A stretch of DNA of 64,000 nucleotides from Peribacillus simplex NBRC 15720 = DSM 1321 (lineage in GTDB: Bacteria > Bacillota > Bacilli > Bacillales > DSM-1321), in contig NZ_CP017704.1 of assembly GCF_002243645.1 (NCBI RefSeq), positions 3,242,001-3,306,000 of the forward strand, written 5' to 3'. Positions within the stretch are counted from its first letter, which is position 1; the number at the start of each line of letters is the position of its first letter. The position numbers and the translations under genes are program-made. Of this stretch, positions 25,487 to 34,207 are shown piece after piece. The notes below the pieces were generated by a model, which ran no database searches, was not told the origin of the DNA, and was given only the letters and a program-made list of their open reading frames with translations.

Positions 25487-25983
25487 AGAAAATTTCGCTT
25501 ACTTTATTAATCGTATGTATATCGATCACCTTTCTATTGAATTTTGCCATGCCTGAATTTGCTGGCAAAATGAAAGACAATATAAGTTCCATGAATATCC
25601 TGTATTCATACAGTGTCACAAAATCATTCTCGGAACAAACCCAAGAAACGATCGAAATGGCATCCGTGCCTTCAGGGAAAGCCGAGACTAGGAGCGCCGA
25701 TTTCCGAAGTGATGTTAAGCTTGAGGGAACTCCGCTGAATATTAGAAGTGTAGTGAAAGAGAGCTTGAACAAGCCACACGCGTATAAAGCCAAAGAGAAA
25801 TTAACCGGCCCCGAAAAAGGGTTTTCATACCGGAAATATTATCTTACCAAAAATTATGATAAAGGAAGATATACAGTCAACCGAACGAATAAAATAACCG
25901 GAAAAGAAAAGGTGTATGTCGGAACTTACTATGAGCCGAGCACGCAAGATCCGATCGTCAAATGGTCACGTGATGAGAAATAA
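25483..25983 (+). CDS. Secreted or membrane-anchored hypothetical protein
   Basis: 166 residues: hydrophobic N terminus (KISLTLLIVCISITFLLNFA) acting as signal or anchor, then a basic, soluble outer part rich in Lys, Tyr and Thr. No lipobox, known motif or catalytic pattern was seen. The ATGA overlap couples it to the upstream membrane protein, so the two may act together at the envelope. Confidence 0.6.
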   Translation: MKKISLTLLIVCISITFLLNFAMPEFAGKMKDNISSMNILYSYSVTKSFSEQTQETIEMASVPSGKAETRSADFRSDVKLEGTPLNIRSVVKESLNKPHAYKAKEKLTGPEKGFSYRKYYLTKNYDKGRYTVNRTNKITGKEKVYVGTYYEPSTQDPIVKWSRDEK

Positions 25984-26023
25984 TGGCTGATAATATCTTT
26001 TACCTGAAAAGTTGAGTGATTAT

Positions 26024-26548
26024 ATGGAGAAAACAGTAAAGATCGAGGATTATAACCCTAATTGGGTTAGCGAATTTCAACAGGAAAAAGCGAGGATAAT
26101 GGAGGTTTTAAAGAACTCCCCCCTTTGTGTTGAGCATATTGGAAGTACTTCTGTCATAGGGTTGGGGGCAAAACCGATTTTGGACATCATGGCTGGCGTC
26201 CGGCATTTAGATGAAGCTGACACATTCATTGAACCCTTGAAATCGATTGGGTATGAATTTGTCCCGCATCAGGAATTTCCCGAAAGGCGTTTTTTTAGAA
26301 AAGGCCAATGGAGAGCGGGGACACATCATCTGCATATCTATAGATTCGGAAGTGAACAGTGGAAGAATCACCTTTCATTTAGGGACTATCTAAGAAATCA
26401 TCCTGACGTAAGGAAACAATATCAGGAATTAAAAAAATTATCCTTAGCTCAAAAGCATCCTGCAGATATAGTCGGGTACACGGAAGCGAAAGCACCATTT
26501 ATCCAAAATGTCATAAAATTAGCTAAAAATGAAGTGAATGGCAGGTGA
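26024..26548 (+). CDS. GrpB/UPF0157-family protein, copy 1
   Basis: 174-residue member of the GrpB (UPF0157) group, related to the nucleotidyltransferase fold. Typical motifs are VEHIGSTSVIGLGAKPILDI (metal-binding Asp in LDI), ERRFFRKG and HHLHIYR. The biological substrate is unknown. The frame opens at TTG 26012; ATG 26024 is preferred, though neither has a strong binding site. A paralogue is at 32016-32555. A terminator follows. Confidence 0.8.
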   Translation: MEKTVKIEDYNPNWVSEFQQEKARIMEVLKNSPLCVEHIGSTSVIGLGAKPILDIMAGVRHLDEADTFIEPLKSIGYEFVPHQEFPERRFFRKGQWRAGTHHLHIYRFGSEQWKNHLSFRDYLRNHPDVRKQYQELKKLSLAQKHPADIVGYTEAKAPFIQNVIKLAKNEVNGR

Positions 26549-26599
26549 TTTCCAAGGTGAAAGATTTAGCCATGTTTCTGTAAATTACCTGAAAGATGG

Positions 26600-26631
26600 T
26601 AACGGCAGTGAATGTAAACTGCCGTTTTTGT
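26600..26631 (+). terminator. Terminator between convergent genes
   Basis: ACGGCAGT pairs with ACTGCCGT around a seven- to eight-base loop, followed by five T, between the GrpB-type gene and kdgR. Confidence 0.8.
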
Positions 26632-26639
26632 ATGATTAA

Positions 26640-27647
26640 TTAGCATGAACTTCGAACAATGAGTTCGGGGGCAAACCGATATGTAATGTACGGGGTCTGA
26701 TCTGAATTGGTTATCCGGTTCAATAATAACTCTGCTGTTTTAATGCCCATTTGTTGTATTGGTTGTCCGATTGTTGTAATGGATGGTTCATAAAACTCCG
26801 TATAAGCGACATCATCAATGCTGACAATGGCCACTTCCCCAGGGATCGAGATTTTTTGCTTTTTCAAATAGCTAAGGATTTCACGTAACACTAAATCATT
26901 TCCTGCCACTATGGCTGTTGGAGGTTTTTCTGCATCGAATATCTGGGCCAATTTTTCTTGAATTCGATTTCTGGGTAAAGAATGAATATCATCCTCCCTG
27001 ACTTCCAATTTATGAGATGCCATCGCTTTTTTAAATCCTTCGATTCTCTCCAATCTTGGTGTGATCGGGATATCAATCGGTAAGGTTAAAAAAGCAATAT
27101 TTTCGTGTCCTTTTTCAGCCAGCATGGAAACAGCTAAAAAGATTGCAGCATGATTGTCCAAAAGAACGGAATCGGATGTAACTCCATCAACTAATCGATC
27201 AACGAATACCATTGGAATTGAATGATCGATCAAGTAATTATAGACTTTAAAATCATTTCCTACCGGAAAAATGATGATTCCATCTACTTGTGTAGAAACC
27301 AGCAAATCAAGGTATTCCTTTTCTTTCTCTGGATCATCGGCAGAGTCACATATGAATACTTTCATGCCATGCTGCTGAAGCTGTTGTTCAACGGTACGAA
27401 TGATTTCAGTGGATAAAGTATGTAAAATATTAGCTACGAGTATGCCTATCACTTTTGTTTTTTTTACTTTTAAATTCCTGGCATTATCATTGGGACGAAA
27501 GTCAAGTTCTTGGATGACTTGCTCGATTCTTTCTTTTGTTTCAGCACTCATATAACGAAAACGTTGGTTAATATATTGAGAAACCGTACTTTTGGAAACA
27601 CCGGCCTTCTCAGCAACATCTGATATGGTAGTTTTCTTTTTTTTCAT
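26640..27647 (-). CDS. kdgR: LacI-family regulator KdgR
   Basis: 335 residues: LacI-type helix-turn-helix at 7-30 (TISDVAEKAGVSKSTVSQYI), hinge, then a sugar-binding periplasmic-type domain. It is the third gene on the minus strand after kduI and kduD, separated from them by a weak hairpin. Context and length match KdgR, the repressor of pectin- and ketodeoxygluconate-utilisation genes, released by KDG or KDPG. LacI-like operator motifs lie in the kduI/kdgK intergenic region. Confidence 0.85.
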   Translation of the reverse strand: MKKKKTTISDVAEKAGVSKSTVSQYINQRFRYMSAETKERIEQVIQELDFRPNDNARNLKVKKTKVIGILVANILHTLSTEIIRTVEQQLQQHGMKVFICDSADDPEKEKEYLDLLVSTQVDGIIIFPVGNDFKVYNYLIDHSIPMVFVDRLVDGVTSDSVLLDNHAAIFLAVSMLAEKGHENIAFLTLPIDIPITPRLERIEGFKKAMASHKLEVREDDIHSLPRNRIQEKLAQIFDAEKPPTAIVAGNDLVLREILSYLKKQKISIPGEVAIVSIDDVAYTEFYEPSITTIGQPIQQMGIKTAELLLNRITNSDQTPYITYRFAPELIVRSSC

Positions 27648-27764
27648 GATGTTCTCCTAAAGGATATTATTTCTTGAAATTGAATGGGATACCTTCATCA
27701 TAACAAAGGAGCATTACGATTCCAACGCTAGTTAGCTGATTTTGTTAAACATTGGATGTAAGAA

Positions 27765-27797
27765 ACACCCTAAGCACTTTGGCTAAGGGTGTTAACC
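27765..27797 (-). terminator. Hairpin between kduD and kdgR
   Basis: AACACCCT and AGGGTGTT pair, with an inner AGC/GCT. The T-run is poor, so read-through into kdgR is likely. Confidence 0.5.
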
Positions 27798-27832
27798 TTA
27801 AACATATTCATTTGCAAATCTTAATCAGTGGA

Positions 27833-28609
27833 TTAACGAACGAGCCAGCCTCCATCAACAGCGAGGATATGGCCATTCATATAGTCAGAGGCCTTGCTTG
27901 CAAGAAAAACGACGGTCCCCATGACATCAAAGGGTGTTCCCCATTTTTCGGCTGGGATCCTTGAGAGAATGTCTTTGTTTCTTGACTCATCTGCACGAAG
28001 CGCATCAGTATTGGCCGTTTCAATATATCCTGGGGCAATCGCGTTTATTTGAATATTTTTAGACGCCAATTCATTAGCGAAGGCTTTAGTCAGCCCGGCA
28101 ACGCCATGTTTACTCGCTGTATATGCCGGAACGAACTTGCCTCCTTGGAATGTGAGCATTGAAGCGATATTTATGATTTTTCCGCTGCCTTGTTCAACCA
28201 TTTCTTTAGCAACGAGCTGACTAAGAAAGTACAGGGAATTAAGGTTAATGTCCATTACTGCATTCCAATCTTCGTCCTTATATTCCAATAAAGGAGCTCG
28301 GCGAATCGTTCCTGCATTATTAACAAGGATATCGATTTTCCCGTAAGCATCAAGACAGCCTTTTACAACACCTTTAAGGCTTTCCTTATTCGTAAGTTCT
28401 GCTTGATAAAAGACTGCTTTTTGGCCGGTGGTTTCGATTAAATCCTTTGTTTCTTGCCAATTATCACCATGGGCAACGATAAAAACATCTGCACCTGCTT
28501 TTGCTAATGCAACCGCATATCCTTGTCCTAATCCAGTATTTCCTCCTGTTACGATGGCAACTTTACCTTTTAAACTGAAAAAGTCCATTGAAAAATCCAG
28601 TAAACTCAT
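27833..28609 (-). CDS. kduD: 2-dehydro-3-deoxy-D-gluconate 5-dehydrogenase KduD
   Basis: 258-residue short-chain dehydrogenase that reduces 2,5-diketo-3-deoxygluconate to 2-keto-3-deoxygluconate (KDG). The NAD(P) motif TGGNTGLGQG is at about 22-31, NNAG near 97, and the catalytic Ser/Tyr/Lys are in IASMLTF and PAYTASKHG. It follows kduI by 46 bases in the same operon; KduI and KduD act in succession on unsaturated uronates from pectin or related polysaccharides. Confidence 0.93.
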   Translation of the reverse strand: MSLLDFSMDFFSLKGKVAIVTGGNTGLGQGYAVALAKAGADVFIVAHGDNWQETKDLIETTGQKAVFYQAELTNKESLKGVVKGCLDAYGKIDILVNNAGTIRRAPLLEYKDEDWNAVMDINLNSLYFLSQLVAKEMVEQGSGKIINIASMLTFQGGKFVPAYTASKHGVAGLTKAFANELASKNIQINAIAPGYIETANTDALRADESRNKDILSRIPAEKWGTPFDVMGTVVFLASKASDYMNGHILAVDGGWLVR

Positions 28610-28655
28610 CTAATTTCCTCCATCCCCATATGGATTAATAACCACTCTTTGCATG

Positions 28656-29492
28656 TTACTTCATTTCTGAAATAGAAAAGGTATCCATATCTTCATATGT
28701 ATAATTCTCTCCAGCCATTGCCCAAATAAATGTGTAGTTGCTTGTAGCAGAACCACTATGTATGGACCACGGAGGTGAAATGACAGCTTGTTCATTTTTC
28801 ATTACTATATGTCTTGTTTCATCGGGTTCACCCATCATGTGGAACAAAATGGCATCTTTAGCTAAGTCAAAATACATATAAACTTCCACTCTGCGGTCAT
28901 GAACGTGAGGAGGCATGGAGTTCCAGACATTTCCTGGAGCCAATTCAGTCATACCCATACACAGTTGGCAGCTTTGGATTCCTTTTTCATGAATCATTCT
29001 GCGAATCGTCCGCTTATTTGCCGTTTCCTGCGACCCCATTTCATCTCCTTGCACTTCCTTGAAAGCTACGTGTTGAACGGGGTAATTTTTATGTGCTGGA
29101 GCAGAGGCTAAATAAAATTTGGCGGGCTCGGTGTTTGAATCACTAGTGAAAATCAGCTCTTTACAGCCTAATCCTATATACAGACAATCGCGATTTTGAA
29201 GGGTAAATACTTCCCCATCAACTGAAATCTTCCCTGATCCCCCTATATTAAATACACCTAATTCTCTTCGTTGAAGAAAATAATCAGCTTTTATGAAATC
29301 ATGTCCCTCAAGCTTAACCCCTTTAGAAACAGGTTTGATTCCCCCTATGATGATCCTGTCATCCAGGGAATAGCATAAAGAAACGTCATCATCGAGAAAT
29401 AAATTTTCCACTAAAAAGTTTTTGCGGATTTCACTTGTATCAAAGTGTTTGGCTTGTGACGGATGAATGGAATAACGTTTTTCCATTTGCAT
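28656..29492 (-). CDS. kduI: 4-deoxy-L-threo-5-hexosulose-uronate ketol-isomerase KduI
   Basis: 278-residue cupin-fold zinc isomerase that turns 5-keto-4-deoxyuronate into 2,5-diketo-3-deoxygluconate. The family end MAGENYTYEDMD is present, as are the metal-binding region WNSMPPHVHDRRVEVYMYFD and SPPWSIHSG. ATG 29492 follows AGGAGG at eight bases. It is the first gene of kduI-kduD(-kdgR). A KdgR-like site and a cre box lie directly upstream. Confidence 0.94.
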   Translation of the reverse strand: MQMEKRYSIHPSQAKHFDTSEIRKNFLVENLFLDDDVSLCYSLDDRIIIGGIKPVSKGVKLEGHDFIKADYFLQRRELGVFNIGGSGKISVDGEVFTLQNRDCLYIGLGCKELIFTSDSNTEPAKFYLASAPAHKNYPVQHVAFKEVQGDEMGSQETANKRTIRRMIHEKGIQSCQLCMGMTELAPGNVWNSMPPHVHDRRVEVYMYFDLAKDAILFHMMGEPDETRHIVMKNEQAVISPPWSIHSGSATSNYTFIWAMAGENYTYEDMDTFSISEMK

Positions 29493-29510
29493 ATAAATAA
29501 CCTCCTAATT

Positions 29511-29529
29511 TAGTAAAACGGTTTATCGG
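29511..29529 (-). promoter_or_regulatory. KdgR-like operator upstream of kduI
   Basis: TAGTAAAACGGTTTATCGG contains an imperfect palindrome TAAAACGGTTTA with a LacI-family CG centre. It lies just above the kduI ribosome binding site. A related motif occurs before kdgK. Confidence 0.6.
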
Positions 29530-29541
29530 AATTTTCCAAAA

Positions 29542-29555
29542 TGTTAGCGCTATCA
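29542..29555 (-). promoter_or_regulatory. Catabolite-responsive element (cre) of kduI
   Basis: TGTTAGCGCTATCA matches the cre consensus TGWAAGCGYTWNCA at 13 of 14 positions, so CcpA repression by preferred sugars is expected. Confidence 0.72.
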
Positions 29556-29687
29556 ATATTAAAAATATATATAATATTTTCCAAATAGTCAATGATAATA
29601 GAAAATTTTAGTAGATATATCAGTGTAAAAGAGGAAATATATGATAAATACTATGTTTTAAGCAAAATAAAAATATAAAGATTAGTA

Positions 29688-29716
29688 TTGTTAAAAACTG
29701 GTTTATATGATAATCT
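29688..29716 (+). promoter_or_regulatory. Putative kdgK promoter with embedded KdgR-like site
   Basis: TTGTTA (29688-29693), 17-base spacer, TAATCT (29711-29716). The spacer contains AAAACTGGTTTAT, which resembles the AAAACGGTTTAT at the kduI operator, so repressor would cover the promoter. Confidence 0.45.
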
Positions 29717-29728
29717 GATTTCATTCAA

Positions 29729-29744
29729 AAGAAAGCGCTTTCTT
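29729..29744 (+). promoter_or_regulatory. cre-like palindrome upstream of kdgK
   Basis: AAGAAAGCGCTTTCTT is a perfect palindrome with the AAGCGCTTT core of cre sites; the outermost consensus bases differ. Confidence 0.6.
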
Positions 29745-29752
29745 ACAGTTTA

Positions 29753-29765
29753 GGTTTACTAAACC
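29753..29765 (+). promoter_or_regulatory. Palindrome upstream of kdgK, possible second operator
   Basis: GGTTTACTAAACC is a perfect 13-base palindrome, 31 bases before the kdgK start, with GGTTTA half-sites like those of the nearby KdgR-like motifs. Confidence 0.5.
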
Positions 29766-29796
29766 GTAATACACCTTTTTTCAGGAGGAATTGGGA

Positions 29797-30762
29797 ATGA
29801 AAGATTTAGATGTGATCACCTTTGGGGAACCGATGACCATGTTCTATGCAAATGAAGTTGTGCCTTTACATGAGGTTAAATCCTTTTCCCGAGCGATTGC
29901 GGGAGCAGAATCAAACGTAGCATGCGGATTGGCGCGTCTTGATTTAGATGTTGCTTATATGACGAAACTTGGCAACGACAGTTTCGGTAAGTTCATCATC
30001 GGAGAATTGAATAAAGAAAAGGTCGACACGACAGGTATCCGTTTTACAAGTGATCATCCGACAGGAATGCTAATTAAGTCTAAAGTGCATGACGGAGACC
30101 CAGAAGTGGAATATTTCCGAAAAAATTCCGCTGCTTCCACTCTGAATATTGACGACCTCTCAGAAGAATATTTTCGGCAAGCTAAACATCTGCACGCAAC
30201 AGGTATCCCATCCGCATTATCTGAAAGCTGCCACGAATTTACAGTTGCTGCCATGAAATTTATGAAGAACCAAGGAAAAACGGTTTCATTTGACCCGAAC
30301 TTACGGCCTAGCCTATGGCCGGATAAACAAAAAATGGTGGATTGCATTAATCAGCTTGCTTACATTTGTGATTTCTTTCTTCCAGGCATGTCTGAAGCGG
30401 AAGTTTTAACAGGACTCCAAACACCTGAGGAGGTGGCCGAATTTTATTTGAACAAAGGAGTTAAAATGATCGTAATCAAGCTTGGAGCAGAGGGAGCCTA
30501 TTATAAAAATGCGAATGAAGAAGGGTATGTTAAAGGATTCGTACCTGAAAAAGTCATTGATACGGTAGGTGCTGGCGATGGTTTCGCCGTCGGTGTGATC
30601 AGCGGCTTGCTTGACGGGAAATCCACGATGGAAACCGTTACTCGGGGTAATGCGATTGGCGCCCTTCAAGTCATGGCTCCCGGTGATATGGATGGCATGC
30701 CCAGCCGGAAAAAATTACAGGACTTTATTGAAAGCCAGAGCAAACTATTAAACGTTGAATGA
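29797..30762 (+). CDS. kdgK: 2-dehydro-3-deoxygluconokinase KdgK
   Basis: 321-residue PfkB-family sugar kinase that phosphorylates KDG to KDPG. The start region ITFGEPMTMF and the PfkB signature DTVGAGDGFAVGVISGLLDG (catalytic Asp in GAGDGF) are intact. ATG 29797 follows AGGAGG; the TTG at 29791 is too near that site. It is followed by kdgT. In B. subtilis kdgA (KDPG aldolase) lies between kdgK and kdgT; here it is missing. Confidence 0.93.
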   Translation: MKDLDVITFGEPMTMFYANEVVPLHEVKSFSRAIAGAESNVACGLARLDLDVAYMTKLGNDSFGKFIIGELNKEKVDTTGIRFTSDHPTGMLIKSKVHDGDPEVEYFRKNSAASTLNIDDLSEEYFRQAKHLHATGIPSALSESCHEFTVAAMKFMKNQGKTVSFDPNLRPSLWPDKQKMVDCINQLAYICDFFLPGMSEAEVLTGLQTPEEVAEFYLNKGVKMIVIKLGAEGAYYKNANEEGYVKGFVPEKVIDTVGAGDGFAVGVISGLLDGKSTMETVTRGNAIGALQVMAPGDMDGMPSRKKLQDFIESQSKLLNVE

Positions 30763-30846
30763 TCGATAACAGCAACCAGTTAACTCCACAACTAGACTTC
30801 CAATTACAAATAATCATAAATTTGATAATGAAGTGGAGAGATTGTG

Positions 30847-31872
30847 ATGAGAATAAAAGCCGCAATAGAAAAAATCCCTGGTGGCATGATGGTTGTCCCT
30901 TTGTTCATAGGTGCTTTGATACATACTATTTTTCCTGACACAGCAACCTTCTTTGGAGGATTTACAGGTGCGATGCTAACAGGTACCGCATCGATATTAG
31001 CCGTCTTTTTCTTTTGTGTCGGAGCTACGATAGATGTTAAGCAATCCGGGTATATTGCAAGAAAAGGATTTACATTGCTTATCGGTAAAGTCGTATTTGC
31101 GGCATTATTAGGATATGGGGCAGCTTTGCTACTTCCAGAGAATGGGATTCAAACTGGTCTCTTTTCCGGTCTTTCGGTTTTAGTGCTGATAGCAGCTTTT
31201 AATGAAACGAACGGCGGTCTTTATACCGCACTCATGACAAAATTGGGCAGAACGGAAGATGCTGCAGCATTCCCGTTCATCAGTATTGAAAGCGGACCGT
31301 TCTTCACGATGATCATCCTCGGTGTTGGAGGCCTTGCTACGTTTCCATGGCAAACAATTGTCTCCACTTTGATTCCATTTGCAGTCGGTATGATTGTAGG
31401 TAATATTGATAAAGAATGCCGGGAATTCTTTGGACAGGCCGTACCGGTCCTTATCCCGTTCTTCGCATTAGCTCTAGGATTCGGGTTGGATTTTGGCATG
31501 ATCTTAAAATCTGGATTCATGGGTATTTTAATGGGTGTTGCTGTCGTCTTTCTTTCCGGAGGTGTCTTATATCTACTGGACCGTTATGTTACAGGCTCAG
31601 ATGGTGTTGCCGGGGTCGCCGCTTCTTCAACAGCGGGTGCCGCAGTTGCAGTACCTTTCATTATTGCCGAGTTAAACCCGCAATTTGCTCCTGTCGCAGA
31701 ATCGGCAACGGCGATCATCGCGACAAGTGTATTGGTAACGGCGATTCTAACACCCATGCTGACGATGTGGGTTGCAAAGAAACAAGAAGAAAGAGGCATT
31801 CCGCAGCGAAGAGTCAAGAAACCAACAATTTTGAAAGATTCAAATGTTACTTCCATACAAAAAGCGGAGTAA
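30847..31872 (+). CDS. kdgT: 2-keto-3-deoxygluconate permease KdgT
   Basis: 341-residue membrane transporter with about ten hydrophobic segments. KdgT-family blocks include KIPGGMMVVPLFIGALIHT near the start, FCVGATIDVKQSGYIARKG, and FNETNGGLYTALM. It imports KDG by proton symport. ATG 30847 follows GGAGAG at seven bases; GTG 30844 is the alternative. Second gene of the kdgK operon, 84 bases after kdgK, with a terminator after it. Confidence 0.93.
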   Translation: MRIKAAIEKIPGGMMVVPLFIGALIHTIFPDTATFFGGFTGAMLTGTASILAVFFFCVGATIDVKQSGYIARKGFTLLIGKVVFAALLGYGAALLLPENGIQTGLFSGLSVLVLIAAFNETNGGLYTALMTKLGRTEDAAAFPFISIESGPFFTMIILGVGGLATFPWQTIVSTLIPFAVGMIVGNIDKECREFFGQAVPVLIPFFALALGFGLDFGMILKSGFMGILMGVAVVFLSGGVLYLLDRYVTGSDGVAGVAASSTAGAAVAVPFIIAELNPQFAPVAESATAIIATSVLVTAILTPMLTMWVAKKQEERGIPQRRVKKPTILKDSNVTSIQKAE

Positions 31873-31901
31873 AACAAAATAAAATGTAAGCGTTATCTAA
31901 A

Positions 31902-31937
31902 AAGCAACTGGGGTTATTGTCCCGGCTGCTTTTTTTG
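31902..31937 (+). terminator. Terminator of kdgK-kdgT
   Basis: AGCA-C-GGG pairs with CCC-G-TGCT in an imperfect stem followed by seven T. Confidence 0.7.
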
Positions 31938-32015
31938 TGATACATGCACTTTGATGTTAAAATAAGGAAATAACAAAAAGGGATGTTAATGCCAATTCCT
32001 ATCAAGGAGGCTTTC

Positions 32016-32555
32016 ATGAGAAAGGTCGAGGTCGTACCATATAAGAAAGAATGGTCCAAGCTATTTCATGATGAATGCCAAAAATTACAGGATATTTTCG
32101 GGTCTGAAATGATAAAGTTATACCATATTGGCAGTACGGCCATACCGGCCATCCATGCCAAGCCAGTAATAGATATTTTGGCAGTGGTTATGGATGTGGA
32201 ATGTGTCGCTGATTATAATAAAGAGATGGAAGAGATAGGGTATGATGCCAGGGGTGAGAACGGAATCGCCGGACGACGTTTTTTTCGTAAAGGCGGGGAT
32301 GAGAGGACGCACCATATTCACATGTTCCAAAAAGGACATGAAGAAATAGCCAGACACCTCGCTTTTCGGGTTTATTTGCTGGCACATCGTGATGAAGCAC
32401 AAAAGTATAGTAGGCTGAAGCAGCGCTTGGCAGCGGAATTTCCAGATGATATCAAAGGATATGTAAACGGAAAAAATGCTTTTATAAAAAAGGTTGACGA
32501 AAAAGCGAAACATTGGGCGAAGCGCGGGGATCATCATGTTAATGAAGTGGATTAA
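32016..32555 (+). CDS. GrpB/UPF0157-family protein, copy 2
   Basis: 179 residues with the family motifs LYHIGSTAIPAIHAKPVIDI, GRRFFRKG and HHIHMFQ. ATG 32016 follows AAGGAGG; the frame upstream to 31983 is not needed. It overlaps the next gene by 20 bases. Clearly related to, but diverged from, the copy at 26024, so not a recent duplication. Substrate unknown. Confidence 0.82.
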   Translation: MRKVEVVPYKKEWSKLFHDECQKLQDIFGSEMIKLYHIGSTAIPAIHAKPVIDILAVVMDVECVADYNKEMEEIGYDARGENGIAGRRFFRKGGDERTHHIHMFQKGHEEIARHLAFRVYLLAHRDEAQKYSRLKQRLAAEFPDDIKGYVNGKNAFIKKVDEKAKHWAKRGDHHVNEVD

Positions 32556-33153
32556 ATGCCAAGTGAATGAGGAAAACAAGCGTTCATTTTCAAAAGCACA
32601 AGAGGGATGGGGAGAATTGCGTCATTCGGCTGGTTTCGTTGGTCAAATCGGAGGGTGGAATAGATCTGAACCCTTTGAAGCAGGCATTCTCTCCGTTTGG
32701 AAAGATCTCCATTCCTATCAAATTTTCATGCAGCATCAGCATGATGAAATATTCGGGAAGAGTGACCAAGGAAGTACTTATACAAATATTTCTGTCGATA
32801 TATTCGAGAGGATATTCAATATAGGAACAACGGACATTACGGATTTTTTTGGCAAGGGAAAATTACTTCGAGTGGCTGACTGTTCTGCTGAAAATGATAA
32901 ACAAGCCCATTTTGAGCAGGTGCAAAAAGGCGTATGGAACAAGGGGATGACACCGGGTATGATGTCAGGCGCATTCGGTAAAAGGCAATACGGGAGATAC
33001 CTGGTTGTCTCATTATGGGACAGTGAATATTTACATCAACGGTATTTGGATAAGGAATTGCCCGCTCTGATAAAGGAATCGGGAGTGAAAGATACAATCC
33101 AACACATTACAGGAAGTTTAATTGAATTGCATCCAAAGTGGGCGGTCATTTAG
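32536..33153 (+). CDS. YdbC-like DUF4937 protein
   Basis: 205 residues. The N terminus (MLMKWIKCQVNEENKRSFSKAQEGW) and the SVWKDLHSYQIFMQHQHDEI block fit the YdbC/DUF4937 group with an antibiotic-biosynthesis-monooxygenase-like (dimeric ferredoxin) fold. Function is unknown. ATG 32536 (or 32542) lies within the end of the GrpB-type gene, 20 bases of overlap, suggesting co-translation. Confidence 0.72.
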   Translation: MLMKWIKCQVNEENKRSFSKAQEGWGELRHSAGFVGQIGGWNRSEPFEAGILSVWKDLHSYQIFMQHQHDEIFGKSDQGSTYTNISVDIFERIFNIGTTDITDFFGKGKLLRVADCSAENDKQAHFEQVQKGVWNKGMTPGMMSGAFGKRQYGRYLVVSLWDSEYLHQRYLDKELPALIKESGVKDTIQHITGSLIELHPKWAVI

Positions 33154-33271
33154 AATCAAACATTATCAATCTATCAATTTGGCTAATTAATGGTGTCTTG
33201 GATTGCAGTCTTAATGGAATGTAAGAAGGACATATCAGCGCTCTAAATTATTCTACAGAAGGTGATAACAA

Positions 33272-34027
33272 ATGAAACTAGATTATGATACACAGTACAT
33301 CAGGGGCATCTACCTGAATAAAGATCGAATATCTTCGTATGACCATTTCCCTCTTGATCTGCCGGTTATCAAGCACCTTCAAGAAGTGACTTTTCATCCT
33401 AGTGTTACCTATGTTATCGGGGAAAATGGAATGGGGAAGTCCACTTTGCTTGAAGGTATTGCGATTGCGTATGGCTTCAATCCAGAAGGCGGAACGTTGA
33501 ATTTCAATTTTTCCAATTATGATTCACATTCCAATTTGGACGAATACCTCCGTTTGAAAAAAGGCGTGTACAAACCGAAGGATAATTTTTTCTTTAGGGC
33601 GGAAACCTTTTATAATTTAGCTACGAATATAGAGGAATTAGACAGGGAGGCATCGTTTGGGTCAAAAATCATCGATTCCTTCGGTGGAAAGTCACTTCAC
33701 CAGCAATCTCATGGGGAATCATTTTTTTCAGCCTTTATAGAACGATTTCAAGGCAATGGATTGTATATCCTTGATGAGCCTGAAGCTGCTTTGTCGCCAT
33801 TAAGACAAATGTCGATGCTGGCCAGGATAAATGAGCTTGCCAAACAAGGTTCCCAATTCATCATTTCCACACATTCACCGATCATCATGGCCTACCCGGA
33901 TGCTAAAATCCTCCAAATTTCAGATGAGGGAATGAGTGAGGTGACTTTAGAGGAGTCCAATCACTATTTGTTAATGAAACAGTTTTTTGAAGATAAAGAT
34001 CGGCTGCTTCATCATCTATTCGAATGA
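33272..34027 (+). CDS. AAA/ABC-type ATPase, stand-alone
   Basis: 251-residue soluble ATPase. Walker A is GENGMGKS (50-57), the ABC-like signature is SHGES (146-150), Walker B with catalytic Glu is LYILDEPEAALS (164-175), and the switch His is in STHSP (199-203). The group of small predicted ATPases near RecF/OLD type has no settled function in Bacillus. No nuclease or toxin partner is adjacent, so a defence role is not supported. Start ATG follows AAGGTGAT. A terminator follows. Confidence 0.8.
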   Translation: MKLDYDTQYIRGIYLNKDRISSYDHFPLDLPVIKHLQEVTFHPSVTYVIGENGMGKSTLLEGIAIAYGFNPEGGTLNFNFSNYDSHSNLDEYLRLKKGVYKPKDNFFFRAETFYNLATNIEELDREASFGSKIIDSFGGKSLHQQSHGESFFSAFIERFQGNGLYILDEPEAALSPLRQMSMLARINELAKQGSQFIISTHSPIIMAYPDAKILQISDEGMSEVTLEESNHYLLMKQFFEDKDRLLHHLFE

Positions 34028-34045
34028 GATTTTAGCATCTCCTTT

Positions 34046-34082
34046 AAAAAACCCCCCGACTGCACTGCGCATCGGGGTTTTC
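34046..34082 (+). terminator. Terminator after the AAA ATPase
   Basis: AAACCCC and GA pair with TC and GGGGTTT around a 12-base loop, with a two-base bulge, then T. Confidence 0.78.
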
Positions 34083-34101
34083 ATATTGTTGAAATTCATT
34101 A

Positions 34102-34131
34102 TTGACAGTTTTAGTGTATTACGGGTATAGT
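34102..34131 (+). promoter_or_regulatory. Sigma-A-type promoter of the GntR-ABC operon
   Basis: TTGACA (34102-34107), 18-base spacer, TATAGT (34126-34131). It is followed at 12 bases by the operator palindrome. Confidence 0.72.
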
Positions 34132-34142
34132 ACATCTATAAG

Positions 34143-34168
34143 GTGTATGAACCACTTGGTACATACAC
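34143..34168 (+). promoter_or_regulatory. Operator palindrome, likely for the GntR regulator
   Basis: GTGTATGAACCA and TGGTACATACAC form a 26-base inverted repeat with one mismatch in the arms. It lies just downstream of the -10 box, where a bound repressor would block transcription. Confidence 0.7.
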
Positions 34169-34207
34169 GCATATCAGGCTTTTTTTAATAAATAGGGGGT
34201 GGTTTTA

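Noticed and set aside
33272-34027. Stand-alone AAA ATPase as part of an anti-phage system
   Set aside because: No nuclease, TOPRIM, reverse transcriptase or toxin gene is adjacent; neighbours are a YdbC-like gene and a GntR-ABC operon.
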